Assembly (NCBI RefSeq): GCF_000740795.1 | Contig: NZ_JGYG01000001.1 | Location: forward strand, 310,001 to 374,000 | From: Haematobacter massiliensis | GTDB lineage: Bacteria; Pseudomonadota; Alphaproteobacteria; Rhodobacterales; Rhodobacteraceae | DNA: 64,000 nucleotides | Direction: 5' to 3' | Part shown: positions 9,745 through 18,583 of the stretch, one piece after another | How the letters are laid out: each line of letters starts with the position of its first letter | Numbering within the stretch: position 1 is the first letter of the stretch | The notes under the pieces: model-generated | Databases searched by the model: none | The model's input: the letters and a program-made list of their open reading frames with translations, nothing else | What the model was told of the DNA's origin: nothing | Made by a program: the position numbers and the translations under genes

Positions 9745-9889
9745 GCGCACAGCACATGCTTCTGGCCAGCGAAGCCCCCCTTGGCCGCAGTGCGCGACAC
9801 CTCCTCCGCGGCGGCGCGCTCCCTGCAGAAACTGGGATTGGCACTCTGCCAGCCAAGGCGGTGAGGAACGGTGGGGCTTTGACGTGCGC
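9745..9889 (-). ncRNA. Structured non-coding RNA candidate (6S-like?)
   Basis: The intergenic 9699-9962 contains a consistent set of nested inverted repeats. Pairs are 9884-9889 with 9745-9750 (GCGCAC/GTGCGC), 9873-9879 with 9772-9778 (AAGCCCC/GGGGCTT), and 9852-9858 with 9779-9785 (CCTTGGC/GCCAAGG). Inside are a perfect hairpin at 9839-9851 (TGGCA-GAG-TGCCA) and a two-part hairpin pairing 9815-9819 with 9792-9796 and 9823-9826 with 9787-9790. An alternative hairpin GCTTC/GAAGC sits in the 3' arm, and the closing stem may extend to about 9711-9902. Size and shape resemble 6S RNA, which in many proteobacteria adjoins the cyclo-ligase gene; here it would be downstream of it. No T-tract is seen and the strand is assigned by the neighbours only. 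Confidence 0.42.
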
Positions 9890-9962
9890 CCCGCGCCTGC
9901 GCGTTCGATTTCGCTCGCGAATGGTTGGCCTCGGCGGCACCGGCATGCGCCTGAGAGTATTG

Positions 9963-10517
9963 TCACCGTCTCCAGATCGTCTCCCGCTCGGTCACGACCG
10001 CATCGAGTGGCGCATCCGTAGCTTCTACGGGCACGACCGGCACCTGCTGCGCGGCGTAGGCGAAGCCGAAAGCACGCACGGGATGGAAGCCGCGGAGCAT
10101 GGCGAGCGTCCGGTCATAGAACCCCCCGCCATATCCCAGCCGCATGCAGCTGCGGTCAAAGGCGAGCAGCGGAACGACCAGATACCTCGGCTGCACCCAC
10201 TCTCCGCGTTCTGGATGCCTTGTGCCGAAGGGACCGGCGGCAAGCGGCACGCCCTCCTCCCAGCGCCGGAAGCGCAGCGGCTGACCCCTTCCCTCCACGA
10301 CCGGCAGGCATACAGGCCAACCGGTCAGCGCGGGAAGAGGGTCGATCTCGCTGCCGATGGGCAGATAGGCGGCAATGGGATGGCCATCAGGCGGGCCGAT
10401 CTCCGCCCTGAGCCGCTCCGCCGCGGGTCTACCCAGAACCCGGTCCACGGCGTCCCGGCGCTGCCGCGCCAGTTGCCGCGCCGCGGACTTCACGCGCGCA
10501 ATATCCTCCCCACTCAC
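9963..10517 (-). CDS. 5-formyltetrahydrofolate cyclo-ligase
   Basis: Converts 5-formyl-THF to 5,10-methenyl-THF with ATP, returning the storage form of folate to one-carbon metabolism. The 184-residue product matches the family length (about 180-200) and has the N-terminal basic helix (KSAARQLARQRRDAV), VPLLAFDRSCMRLGYGGGFYDR with the glycine-rich ATP/substrate loop, and FGFAYAAQQV. The start is a GTG at 10517 whose GTGA overlaps the mgtE stop, so translation is probably coupled to mgtE. The reading frame stays open further upstream, but that part is an out-of-frame shadow of mgtE. Also known as fau or ygfA. Confidence 0.9.
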   Translation of the reverse strand: MSGEDIARVKSAARQLARQRRDAVDRVLGRPAAERLRAEIGPPDGHPIAAYLPIGSEIDPLPALTGWPVCLPVVEGRGQPLRFRRWEEGVPLAAGPFGTRHPERGEWVQPRYLVVPLLAFDRSCMRLGYGGGFYDRTLAMLRGFHPVRAFGFAYAAQQVPVVPVEATDAPLDAVVTERETIWRR

Positions 10518-11890
10518 AGCAGCACCGCCGAGGCGAGCGCCAGAAAGGAGAAGAAACCCACCGCATCCGTCGTCATCGTCACGAAGGTGCCCGAGGCCAG
10601 TGCCGGATCCAGCCCCAGCCGGTTCAGCGTCAGCGGGATCAGAGTACCCGCAATGGCGGCTACAATCAGGTTGATGACCATGGCCGCCGCAATCACCCCG
10701 CCGAGCAGCGCCGAGCCATATCCCAACCAACCCACGGAAGCCATCAGCGTGGCGAAGATGATCCCGTTCGTCATGCCGACCAACAGTTCCCGTCGCACGA
10801 CCCGCCAGGCGTTGGAGGAGGTAAGGTCTTTCGTGGCGAGCGAACGGACGGCGATGGTCAACGTCTGCGTCCCGGTGTTCCCGCCCATGGAGGCGATGAT
10901 CGGCATGATTGCGGCCAGCGCTACGATCTGAGCAATGGCGCCCTCGAAATGCCCGATGACCAGCGCTGACAGATTGGTCGCGATGAGATTGACGAAAAGC
11001 CAGGGAAACCGAAGGCGCACGGTGTCCAGCACGCCGTCCGACAGGCTTTCGTCACCCACCCCGCCCAGACGCAGGATGTCCTCCTCTGCCTCGTCCTCAA
11101 GCACGCTCATCGCATCGTCGATGGTGATGACGCCAACCAGCCGCCCGTCCGCATCCACCACCGGTGCAGAGATGAGGTGGTACTGGTTGAAGGCGTAGGC
11201 CACATCCTCCTGGCTCTGGGTGGCGGGGATGGTCCGGTAGCTGTCCTCCGTGATTTCGGAGAGCTGCTTGTCCCGCCGGGAGGCGAGCATCTTGCCCAAG
11301 GCCACATAGCCGGTAGGCCGGTGGCGCGGGTCGATCAGCACGACGTGATAGAACTGGTCCGGCAGCCATTCCTCGTTTCGCAGGAAATCGATGGCGTGCC
11401 CCACCGTCCAGTCCTCCGGGGCGGTGACCACCTCCCGCTGCATGAGACGACCCGCCGTATACTCGGGATAGGAGAGCGCCTGCTCCACCGCCACCCTGTC
11501 CGCATCGTCCAGCGCATCGAGAACCTGGCGCTGCTGCGGCTCCTCCAGATCCTCGATGATGTCGACGACATCGTCGGAATCGAGTTCCCGGACGGCATTG
11601 GCCAGCACGTCCTGCGGCAGGGCCTCGATGACCTCTTCGCGGACACCCTCGCCCAGTTCCGACAGAATGTCTCCGTCGATCCCGCCCGGCCAGAGCCGGA
11701 TAAGCGCCTGCCGCTCAGCCGGTCCGATCTGCTCGAGAAGGTCGGCGATGTCGGCGGCGTGGAGAGGCTCCATGAGCGCGTCAAGCAGAGGCGCATCCTC
11801 CGCCTCCACCGCCTCGACAATGGCCTCTACGCGATCTGGATCCAGCGCATGGGCATCTTCCTCGCGCCGGGGGCTTTCGGGCTCGGTCAT
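10514..11890 (-). CDS. mgtE: Magnesium transporter MgtE
   Basis: Inner-membrane Mg2+ channel of 458 residues. The order is the usual one: an N-terminal superhelical MgtE_N domain (about 30-135), a CBS pair (about 140-260, with STAGRLM-like YTAGRLMQ and APVVDADGRLVGVITIDDAM), a connecting helix and five membrane spans (about 290-458). The pore signature GGNTGTQTLTIAVRSLA is present. The cytoplasmic domains sense Mg2+ and gate the pore in characterised members. I start it at ATG 11890, which has GGAG 5-6 bases upstream; the 28 extra in-frame codons upstream look non-coding. The cyclo-ligase gene overlaps its stop. Confidence 0.96.
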   Translation of the reverse strand: MTEPESPRREEDAHALDPDRVEAIVEAVEAEDAPLLDALMEPLHAADIADLLEQIGPAERQALIRLWPGGIDGDILSELGEGVREEVIEALPQDVLANAVRELDSDDVVDIIEDLEEPQQRQVLDALDDADRVAVEQALSYPEYTAGRLMQREVVTAPEDWTVGHAIDFLRNEEWLPDQFYHVVLIDPRHRPTGYVALGKMLASRRDKQLSEITEDSYRTIPATQSQEDVAYAFNQYHLISAPVVDADGRLVGVITIDDAMSVLEDEAEEDILRLGGVGDESLSDGVLDTVRLRFPWLFVNLIATNLSALVIGHFEGAIAQIVALAAIMPIIASMGGNTGTQTLTIAVRSLATKDLTSSNAWRVVRRELLVGMTNGIIFATLMASVGWLGYGSALLGGVIAAAMVINLIVAAIAGTLIPLTLNRLGLDPALASGTFVTMTTDAVGFFSFLALASAVLL

Positions 11891-12098
11891 GGCGACTCCG
11901 TAACGGGCTGGACTCGCGGCGGACCTTAGCGGCAACCGCCGCTGCGGCATAGGGGCGACGGCGCGGGAAATCAAACACGCTACCGGGAGCGGAGGAAACG
12001 CGCGACCTCACCAGCAAGGTTTCAAACGACTCCGCGGCGCATTTACCCCGCGCGGACGGCGTCATAGGGTGGCGACCGACCGACGCAGGGAGATGAAC

Positions 12099-13383
12099 AT
12101 GCAGACGCTGATCGCGGGACAAGTGATGACCTTTGACGGGGATCCGTTCCGCGACGGGCCACAAGCCGTTCGCATCGACAGCCGAGGGGCTGTTCTGGTG
12201 GAAAACGGCCGCATCGCCGCCGTAGGTCCGCGCGAACGTCTCTCACGGGAGGCCCCGCAGGCGCAGATCATCGACCATGGCGATGCCCTGATCTCTCCCG
12301 GATTCGTCGATGCGCATGTTCACTACCCTCAGACCGCGATCATAGCGAGCTGGGGCAAACGGCTCATCGACTGGTTGAACAGCTATACCTTTCCGGAGGA
12401 AATGCGGTTCTCCGATCCGGCCTATGCCCGCCAGATCGCGGAGCGGTATTTCGACCTTGCGCTCTCCAACGGGACTACCACCGCCTGCAGTTATGCCACG
12501 ATCCATCCAGAAAGCGTGGACGCCTTCTTCGAGGCGGCGGAGGGACGCGGCCTCCGCGCCCTCACCGGCAAGGTCTGCATGGACAGGAACGCGCCCGACG
12601 GACTGAAGGATACCCCGCAATCCGCTTACGACGATTCGAAGCGCCTGCTGGAGAAGTGGCATGGGCGCGGACGGCTTTCCTATGTCATCACACCGCGCTT
12701 CTCTCCCACCTCTACCCCGGAGCAGTTGCACATGGTCGGGCAGCTCTGGAAGGAGCATCCGGACTGCCTGATGCAGACGCATCTGTCCGAGCAGACCGAT
12801 GAGATCGAGTGGGTGAAGGCGCTGTATCCGCAGTCGCGCGACTATCTCGACACCTATGAAACCCAAGGTTTGCTGGGGGAGCGCGCCATCTACGGTCATG
12901 CGATCCACCTTACCCCGCGGGAGCGCTCACGCCTGCTGGAGGTCGGCGCGAGCCTTGTGCACTGCCCCACATCCAACACATTCATCGGATCGGGCCTGTT
13001 CGACATGGCGGGTCTGAAGGCAGAGGGGCAGCTCGTCGGTCTGGCGACGGATACGGGGGGGTGGTTCGTCCTTCTCCATGCTGCGGACCATGGCTGCGGC
13101 CTATGAAGTCGGTCAGCTCCGCCACGCGCCCATCCATCCGGCAGCGCTCTGGTGGCTTGCCACCGCAGGCTCCGCGGAGGCACTGCATCTGGGCGACAGA
13201 ATCGGGACGATCCGTCCGGGGATGGAGGCGGACCTGATCGCGGTCGATCTTTCGTCCACACCCGCAATTGCACAACGCTCCGCCCGAGCGGAGAATGTCT
13301 GGGAGCAGATCTTCGCCACCGTGATGATGGGGGACGATCGCGCCATCCGGGCCGTCTATGTCGCTGGGAACCCGATCGGCTAG
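12099..13383 (+). pseudogene. guaD: Guanine deaminase, broken by a +1 frameshift
   Basis: Amidohydrolase that turns guanine into xanthine. The first frame (from ATG 12099, GGAG 6 bases upstream; ATG 12093 possible) carries the metal motif PGFVDAHVHYPQT, QTHLSEQ, the YGHAIHL histidine and LATDTGG, then runs into unrelated residues and stops at 13106. The rest of the family sequence (SMLRTMAAAYEV to the end, with TIRPGMEADLIAVDL) continues in another frame to 13383. The break is at the G7 run 13055-13061: with six G residues the frame reads on as DTGGGSSFSML, the expected family sequence. So either one base was inserted in the genome or in the assembly. The end overlaps the convergent gene by 4 bases or fewer. 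Confidence 0.88.
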
Positions 13384-14339
13384 TTCTCCAGCGTCGAAAG
13401 CGGGACGACCACCACCTCCGTACGAGAGAGCCACTCGCCGAGCACCAGAAGACTTTCCTTGGTCGGCTGGCGCAGCACCACTGCCGCAGCACCGGACTGC
13501 GCCGCGCGGTAAAGCGCGCGATCCAGCGGTCTGGATACGGGCTCCTCGCCTGCGGATGCAACAAGCGGAAGGCTCAACGCACCGCCATCCTGACGCAAGA
13601 CGTGACCGCCCTCCCCCTCAAGACGCAGCCGTGCCGCAGCCCCGGCCAGCTGCGTCTGCTCCCCTTCCTTCTCAACCGCCACCACTTCCACACCCGCAGC
13701 GGCGAAGCGGGCAGCGTCTTCGGTGTTGCCGGGATCAAGAGCAATGCTCACCGGAAACGGCACCGCACCGATGCGTTCGGCCAGGTCGGGCACTTGCGGA
13801 TCATCGAGCAGCAGGATCGCGAGCCGCGGGCCCTCAGCCGCCGGCGCCTTGGCAGGCTGCGAGTCGGCTGGGACGGGCTCCACGGTAGAAGCTTCCTCCG
13901 CGGGCGGCGGCGGAGCGAGGGGAACAGCCGTGTCCTGCATGGGTGCGTCACTGCTGGACGCAGGAACTGACGGCGCTGGCTGAATTTCCGCGGGGGGCTC
14001 GGTCTCGGGCGGCGGCGGAGGCTCAAAGGCCGGCGGCTCCGGCGCGGGCGGCGGATCGGAAGCGGGCTCTGAGAGTGCCGGGGGTGGAGCGGCCTCCTGA
14101 GCATTCTCTACGGGCGCAGTCTCTTCGGATGCGGGCTGTTCGACGGATGTTTGCGGCGCCGGTGTCTCCGGCGGAGGCGGCGGGGTTTCTTCCGCCCCGG
14201 CGGTATCGGAACTTGCGCTTGGAAGCGGCACCGCAGGGGCGGCATCCCGACGTGGAACGGAAAGCACCGAAAGGCCCGCGGCAACGATCACACCGACCGC
14301 CATCCCCGATAGCGCTCCCTTCAACAACCCGTTCGCCAA
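13380..14339 (-). CDS. Divergent polysaccharide deacetylase-like (YibQ-like) protein
   Basis: A 319-residue predicted envelope protein: an N-terminal membrane anchor or signal (about residues 5-30), a very long proline/glutamate/alanine-rich linker (about 35-175) and a C-terminal domain starting RLAILLLDDPQVP that resembles the divergent polysaccharide deacetylase (YibQ/DUF610) family. The globular part is about 150 residues, shorter than I expect for the family, and the usual metal-binding residues of true deacetylases are not seen. The start is most likely a TTG at 14339 with AAGGAG 7 bases upstream. In relatives I would expect a ctpA peptidase neighbour, absent here. It is divergent from trpG. 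Confidence 0.72.
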   Translation of the reverse strand: MANGLLKGALSGMAVGVIVAAGLSVLSVPRRDAAPAVPLPSASSDTAGAEETPPPPPETPAPQTSVEQPASEETAPVENAQEAAPPPALSEPASDPPPAPEPPAFEPPPPPETEPPAEIQPAPSVPASSSDAPMQDTAVPLAPPPPAEEASTVEPVPADSQPAKAPAAEGPRLAILLLDDPQVPDLAERIGAVPFPVSIALDPGNTEDAARFAAAGVEVVAVEKEGEQTQLAGAAARLRLEGEGGHVLRQDGGALSLPLVASAGEEPVSRPLDRALYRAAQSGAAAVVLRQPTKESLLVLGEWLSRTEVVVVPLSTLEN

Positions 14340-14514
14340 TCGTCCGCTCCTTGCAAAACAGTTCCGGGCAGCCCCCGGAGGCCTTGACCCGGACGCTGCG
14401 ACCTGAACATCTATAGCCGCCGTCCGGCGCGGGTTCACCCCCAAAGGCACTCGGGCGACGGGCCGGTGGACCGGCCGCGAACAAGCGCCAGACATACGAC
14501 GGAGGGCCGCGCCA

Positions 14515-15123
14515 TTGCTCCTGCTGATCGACAACTACGACAGCTTCACCTATAACCTCGTGCACTATCTGGGCGAACTCGGCGCGGATGTTGTCGTGCG
14601 GCGCAACGATGCCCTGAATGTGCAGGAGGCCATGGCGATGAACCCCGCTGCCATCCTGCTTTCCCCCGGCCCCTGCGATCCGGCACAGGCGGGTATCTGT
14701 CTTGCCCTGACGGCGGCGGCGGCAGAAACGCGTACGCCGCTCTTTGGCGTGTGCCTTGGCCATCAGACTATCGGTCAGGCATTCGGGGGGCGTATCGTGC
14801 GGGCGGGAGAGATCGTGCACGGCAAGATGGGCCGGATCGAACATGCGGGTGCCGGTGTCTTTGCCGGCCTTCCCACACCCTTTGAGGCCACCCGCTACCA
14901 CTCGCTGATCGTGGAGCGGGAAACATTGCCCGACAGTCTCGAAGTCACGGCCTGGCTGGCCGATGGGACCATCATGGGTCTGAAGCACCGCGACCTGCCG
15001 ATCGAAGGCGTCCAGTTCCACCCGGAGAGCATCGCCTCCCAGCATGGTCACCGGATGCTGGCGACCTTCCTGGAAGGCGCTGGGATCGCGACCCGCCCGC
15101 TTTCCACGGGTGAGGCGGCATGA
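14515..15123 (+). CDS. trpG: Anthranilate synthase component II (glutamine amidotransferase)
   Basis: Supplies ammonia from glutamine to TrpE for anthranilate synthesis; PabA-type sharing with aminodeoxychorismate synthase is possible. The 202-residue protein begins [14 protein letters not shown] and has the class I amidotransferase nucleophile loop [10 protein letters not shown] and the catalytic His/Glu pair in GVQFHPES. The start is a TTG at 14515 with GGAGG about 9 bases upstream. It overlaps trpD by ATGA. trpE is not in the window, so the trp genes are split. Confidence 0.95.
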   Translation: MLLLIDNYDSFTYNLVHYLGELGADVVVRRNDALNVQEAMAMNPAAILLSPGPCDPAQAGICLALTAAAAETRTPLFGVCLGHQTIGQAFGGRIVRAGEIVHGKMGRIEHAGAGVFAGLPTPFEATRYHSLIVERETLPDSLEVTAWLADGTIMGLKHRDLPIEGVQFHPESIASQHGHRMLATFLEGAGIATRPLSTGEAA

Positions 15124-16136
15124 GCGATCGCGTCCGCCCGCTGATCGGCCTTGCCGCAGAACGTCCGCTCACCCGAACGGAGGCAGAAACCGCCTTCGCC
15201 GCCTTCTTTGAGGGCGAGGCCACGCCGTCGCAGATGGGCGGCCTGCTCATGGCCTTGCGTACACGTGGCGAGACGGTGGAGGAATATGCGGCGGCCGCCA
15301 GCGCAATGCGCGCCCGCTGCAATGCCGTCCGCGCCCCGGAAGGCGCGATAGACATTGTTGGCACAGGCGGCGATGGCAAGGGCACGCTCAACATCTCCAC
15401 CGCCGCCGCCTTTGTCGTGGCAGGAGCAGGGGTGGTCGTGGCCAAACACGGGAACCGCAATCTTTCGTCCAAATCCGGCTCCGCCGATGCGTTGGGGGAA
15501 CTGGGCATCAACGTGATGGTTGGCCCCCCCGTCGTCGAGCGGGCGCTCGCGGAGATCGGTATCGGCTTCATGATGGCCGCCATCCATCACCCCGCAATGC
15601 GGCACGTAATGGCCACGCGGACGGAACTGGGCACGCGCACGATCTTCAACATCCTGGGACCGATCACCAATCCTGCCGGGGTGCGCCGTCAGCTCACCGG
15701 CACCTATGCCGCGCATCTCAACCGCCCCGTGGCTGAGACGCTGGCAGCGCTGGGATCGGACCGGGCGTGGATCGTCCACGGTGGCGACGGGACGGACGAG
15801 ATCTCCATCGCCGGTCCCACGCAACTCGCCGAACTGAAGGACGGCAAGGTGACGGAGCGGGAGATTCACCCCGAAGACGCGGGTCTTCCCGTTCATCCTT
15901 TCGAGCAGATCCTCGGCGGAACCCCGGCGGAGAACGCCACCGCGCTCCGGGCGCTTCTGGATGGGGCGGAAGGTGCCTATCGCGACGCCGTCCTGTTGAA
16001 CGCCGCTGCCGCCCTCATCGTCGCGGACCGCGTCGCGACGTTGCAGGATGGTGTCAGCCTTGCGCGAGAGAGCATCGACAGCGGCGCCGCCCGCGAAAAG
16101 GTGCGCCGCCTTGCCGCGCTGACACAGGCCGCATGA
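15120..16136 (+). CDS. trpD: Anthranilate phosphoribosyltransferase
   Basis: Second step of tryptophan synthesis: anthranilate plus PRPP gives phosphoribosylanthranilate. The 338-residue protein has the N-terminal helical domain, the PRPP-binding [15 protein letters not shown], the [21 protein letters not shown] segment that binds anthranilate, and ILGPITNPA. The ATG overlaps the trpG stop and its own stop overlaps the ung start (ATGA both times), so the three genes are translationally coupled. trpC does not follow, unlike the common trpGDC order. Confidence 0.96.
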   Translation: MSDRVRPLIGLAAERPLTRTEAETAFAAFFEGEATPSQMGGLLMALRTRGETVEEYAAAASAMRARCNAVRAPEGAIDIVGTGGDGKGTLNISTAAAFVVAGAGVVVAKHGNRNLSSKSGSADALGELGINVMVGPPVVERALAEIGIGFMMAAIHHPAMRHVMATRTELGTRTIFNILGPITNPAGVRRQLTGTYAAHLNRPVAETLAALGSDRAWIVHGGDGTDEISIAGPTQLAELKDGKVTEREIHPEDAGLPVHPFEQILGGTPAENATALRALLDGAEGAYRDAVLLNAAAALIVADRVATLQDGVSLARESIDSGAAREKVRRLAALTQAA

Positions 16137-16792
16137 CGTTTCAGATCGCGGCGCCGCCCGCCGCCTGGGCCGATCTGCCGTTCTTCGGTCGGGACTGGCC
16201 CGAGGTTCGCGCCCGGCTTGTCGCCGATACGCGCAAGCTCCAGCCCGGACCCGATGCGGTGTTCCGGGCGCTCGATCTCTGCCCGCCGGAGAAAGCGCGT
16301 GTGGTGATCCTTGGTCAAGATCCCTACCCGACTGCGGGAAATGCCGATGGACTGGCCTTTTCGGTTCCGCCCGGCACGCGGCTGCCCGCCTCGCTGCGCA
16401 ATATCTACCGCGAGATGGCCGAGGATATCGGCTGCACACCGCCCGATGGTGATCTCGGTCGCTGGGCTGCGCAGGGCGTACTGCTTCTCAACACCGCACT
16501 GACCGTTCCGGTGGGAGAGGCGAACGGCCATGCGCGGCTGGGCTGGGCACCGCTCGTCGCTGAGGTGCTGGCGCGCGCGGCGGCGCTCCGGCCCCTCGTG
16601 TTCATCCTCTGGGGCGGGCCTGCGCAGAAGCTGGCGGCGAGGACGGTTGACCTTTCCCGCCATCACGTCATCGCCTCACCCCACCCGTCGCCGCTCTCCT
16701 CCTACCGCGGCTTCTTCGGCTCGCGCCCTTTCAGCCGGACGAATGACTGGCTGACAGCAAGGGGCGAAACGCCGATCGACTGGTGCCGCTGA
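16133..16792 (+). CDS. ung: Uracil-DNA glycosylase, family 1
   Basis: Removes uracil from DNA at the start of base excision repair. The 219-residue protein has the water-activating motif GQDPYP (residues 61-66), [19 protein letters not shown], the LLLNTALTV uracil-binding strand and the [13 protein letters not shown] leucine-loop motif near the C-terminus. The residue after the tyrosine of GQDPY is proline where E. coli has histidine. It is coupled by ATGA to trpD, an unusual metabolic/repair pairing. It faces the PfkB kinase gene. Confidence 0.94.
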   Translation: MTFQIAAPPAAWADLPFFGRDWPEVRARLVADTRKLQPGPDAVFRALDLCPPEKARVVILGQDPYPTAGNADGLAFSVPPGTRLPASLRNIYREMAEDIGCTPPDGDLGRWAAQGVLLLNTALTVPVGEANGHARLGWAPLVAEVLARAAALRPLVFILWGGPAQKLAARTVDLSRHHVIASPHPSPLSSYRGFFGSRPFSRTNDWLTARGETPIDWCR

Positions 16793-16806
16793 CGGATCGG
16801 GGGGGG

Positions 16807-16827
16807 CCGGGGGGCGCTCCCCACCGG
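16807..16827. terminator. GC-rich stem between convergent genes
   Basis: CCGGGGGG and CCCCACCGG can pair around a CGCT loop with one bulged A. It lies between the ends of ung and the kinase gene and could end both transcripts, but there is no T-run. Confidence 0.25.
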
Positions 16828-16857
16828 ACAGGGCGTGCTCCCCCGCCCGTGCTCCGC

Positions 16858-17847
16858 TCAGATCAGCCCGTTCCTTGCAAACAGGGCACGCAGATCCTGC
16901 TCCGGGCGCGCCCCGATATGGGAGATGACCTCTGCCGCCGCCAGACAGCCCATCCGGCCGCAGGTCTCCGGCTCATAGCCCTCCGACAGGCCCCAGAGAA
17001 AGGCGCCGGCAAACAGATCGCCGGCACCGGTCGCATCCACGATCCCTGTCTCGACTGCGGGGACATGCCAGTGCCGCCCGCCCTGCATCACATGCGCCCC
17101 GTTCTCCGAATCCGTCACCACGGCAATCTCCAGCTCCGCCGCCGCGGCCGCCATCGCCTGCTCGAACGTGCCGCCATACATGGAGATGATCTCTGCCCGG
17201 TTGGCAAACAGCAGGTCCAGGTCTTCCCGGATCATCTGCCGGAAGGCATCGCGGTGACGGTCCACGCAGAACGGATCCGACAGGGTGAGCGAGACGCGCC
17301 CCCCCGCGCCCTTCGTCGCCCGGATCGCCTTGGCAAAGGCTTCCATGCTCTCCGGCCCGTCGAAACGGTAGCCTTCCAGATAGATCCAGTCCGCATCGGC
17401 CATCTGACTTTCGTCGATATCCCCAGGGGTCAGAAACTCCGACATGCCAAGGTATGTGTTCATCGACCGCTCGCCATCCGGCGTGACCAGGACGATGCAG
17501 CGCCCTGTCTGCTCTGCGGAATGGGCCGGGGCGAGCGGCGTGTCATAATCGGCCCCCTGCGCCCGCAGGTCGTGGGCAAAGATCGCGCCAAGCTGGTCGT
17601 CCCGAACCTTGCCGACATAGGCCGTACGCCCGCCCAGCCCGGCAATTCCCGCGACCGTATTGGCCGCCGATCCGCCCGATATCTCCCGCGCGGGGCCGAT
17701 ATGGCCGTAGAGCTCCACCGCACGATCCATGTCGATGAGCTGCATGATGCCCTTCTGAACACCGTTTCGCTCAAGAAAGGCATCGTCGGTGCGGGCAAGC
17801 ACATCAACCATGGCATTACCGATACCGACGACCTGGTACTTCTTCAT
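16858..17847 (-). CDS. PfkB family carbohydrate kinase, adenosine-kinase-like
   Basis: A 329-residue ribokinase-fold enzyme. N-terminal VVGIGNAMVDVLA, the substrate-binding GGSAANTVAGIAGLG, TGRCIVLVTPDGERSMNTYLG and the C-terminal catalytic/anion-hole motif DATGAGDLFAGAF are all visible. Overall similarity suggests adenosine kinase (adenosine to AMP), the usual annotation in this order, but another nucleoside or sugar cannot be excluded. Start ATG 17847 has GGAGG 5 bases upstream; the longer open frame upstream is not supported. Confidence 0.87.
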   Translation of the reverse strand: MKKYQVVGIGNAMVDVLARTDDAFLERNGVQKGIMQLIDMDRAVELYGHIGPAREISGGSAANTVAGIAGLGGRTAYVGKVRDDQLGAIFAHDLRAQGADYDTPLAPAHSAEQTGRCIVLVTPDGERSMNTYLGMSEFLTPGDIDESQMADADWIYLEGYRFDGPESMEAFAKAIRATKGAGGRVSLTLSDPFCVDRHRDAFRQMIREDLDLLFANRAEIISMYGGTFEQAMAAAAAELEIAVVTDSENGAHVMQGGRHWHVPAVETGIVDATGAGDLFAGAFLWGLSEGYEPETCGRMGCLAAAEVISHIGARPEQDLRALFARNGLI

Positions 17848-17914
17848 TCGGGCCTCCGTGGAACTGGCCGGACCCTCCGATTTTCGCCGGCGGAACGGAA
17901 GCCCAAAAGCGCTG

Positions 17915-18541
17915 TCAGGGGGCTTTCGCCTCCGCCTGAAACTTGAGGGTACGCTGCACGGCGGGGTCTGCGGCCAACCGGTCATAAAGCGCCAAGACAT
18001 TGGTATAGGCCGCAAGCCCGTCCGGCAGCTTGGCCCGAGCCCAGCGGATCATCGGAAAGGCATAGGCATCCGCGACCGACCTGGGCCCGAGAATCCATTC
18101 CTTTCCCTCAAGCTGCGCGTCCAGCAGCCGGAGATTCTTCCGCACCAGCCCGATGCCCGCTTCGACAACCTTCGCCTTCGCGTCATCGCTCTGATCGGTA
18201 GTGTAGCGGTCGGGCATGAAGACGGGAAAGAAGGCAGGATGAAGATCGCCCGTAAGGAAACAAATCCATCTTTCAAGTTCTGCCTGACCGCGCGCGCCGT
18301 CCTCTCCGCCCAGACCCGAATCGGGATGCTTGATCAGCAGGTAGCGCAGGATCGCGCCCGCCTGCGTCAGCACCCAGCCGTCATCCTCCTTGAGCACGGG
18401 CACCGCACCGGAGGCATTCATCGCCAGCAGTTCCGCCGAGCCGGCCGGGGCCACAACCGCCTCATAGGATGCCCCCATCCATTCCAGCGCGATATGGGGG
18501 CCAAGCGCACAGGTGCCATTGCGGAAATAGAGAGTAGTCAT
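17915..18541 (-). CDS. Glutathione S-transferase family protein
   Basis: A 208-residue protein with an N-terminal thioredoxin-like domain (TLYFRNGTCALGPHIALEWMG; the GSH-binding segment GAVPVLKEDDGWVLTQAGAI includes the cis-Pro and the Q-A/S motif) and an all-helical C-terminal domain with the capping-box-like SVADAYAF. The beta-class pattern of a cysteine near residue 11 is present (NGTCALG). Substrate unknown. It lies between the kinase and nth on the same strand with short gaps, possibly one transcript. Confidence 0.88.
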   Translation of the reverse strand: MTTLYFRNGTCALGPHIALEWMGASYEAVVAPAGSAELLAMNASGAVPVLKEDDGWVLTQAGAILRYLLIKHPDSGLGGEDGARGQAELERWICFLTGDLHPAFFPVFMPDRYTTDQSDDAKAKVVEAGIGLVRKNLRLLDAQLEGKEWILGPRSVADAYAFPMIRWARAKLPDGLAAYTNVLALYDRLAADPAVQRTLKFQAEAKAP

Positions 18542-18583
18542 ACGATCCTCCTTGCGAACAAGGCGGCACGTAGCGCTTTCACC

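Noticed and set aside
9951-9960. ACTCTCAGGC-like string after the cyclo-ligase gene, as seen in glycine riboswitches
   Set aside because: The partner elements (GGAGAG, GCCGAAGG and the GGACAG core) are missing and no glycine gene follows.
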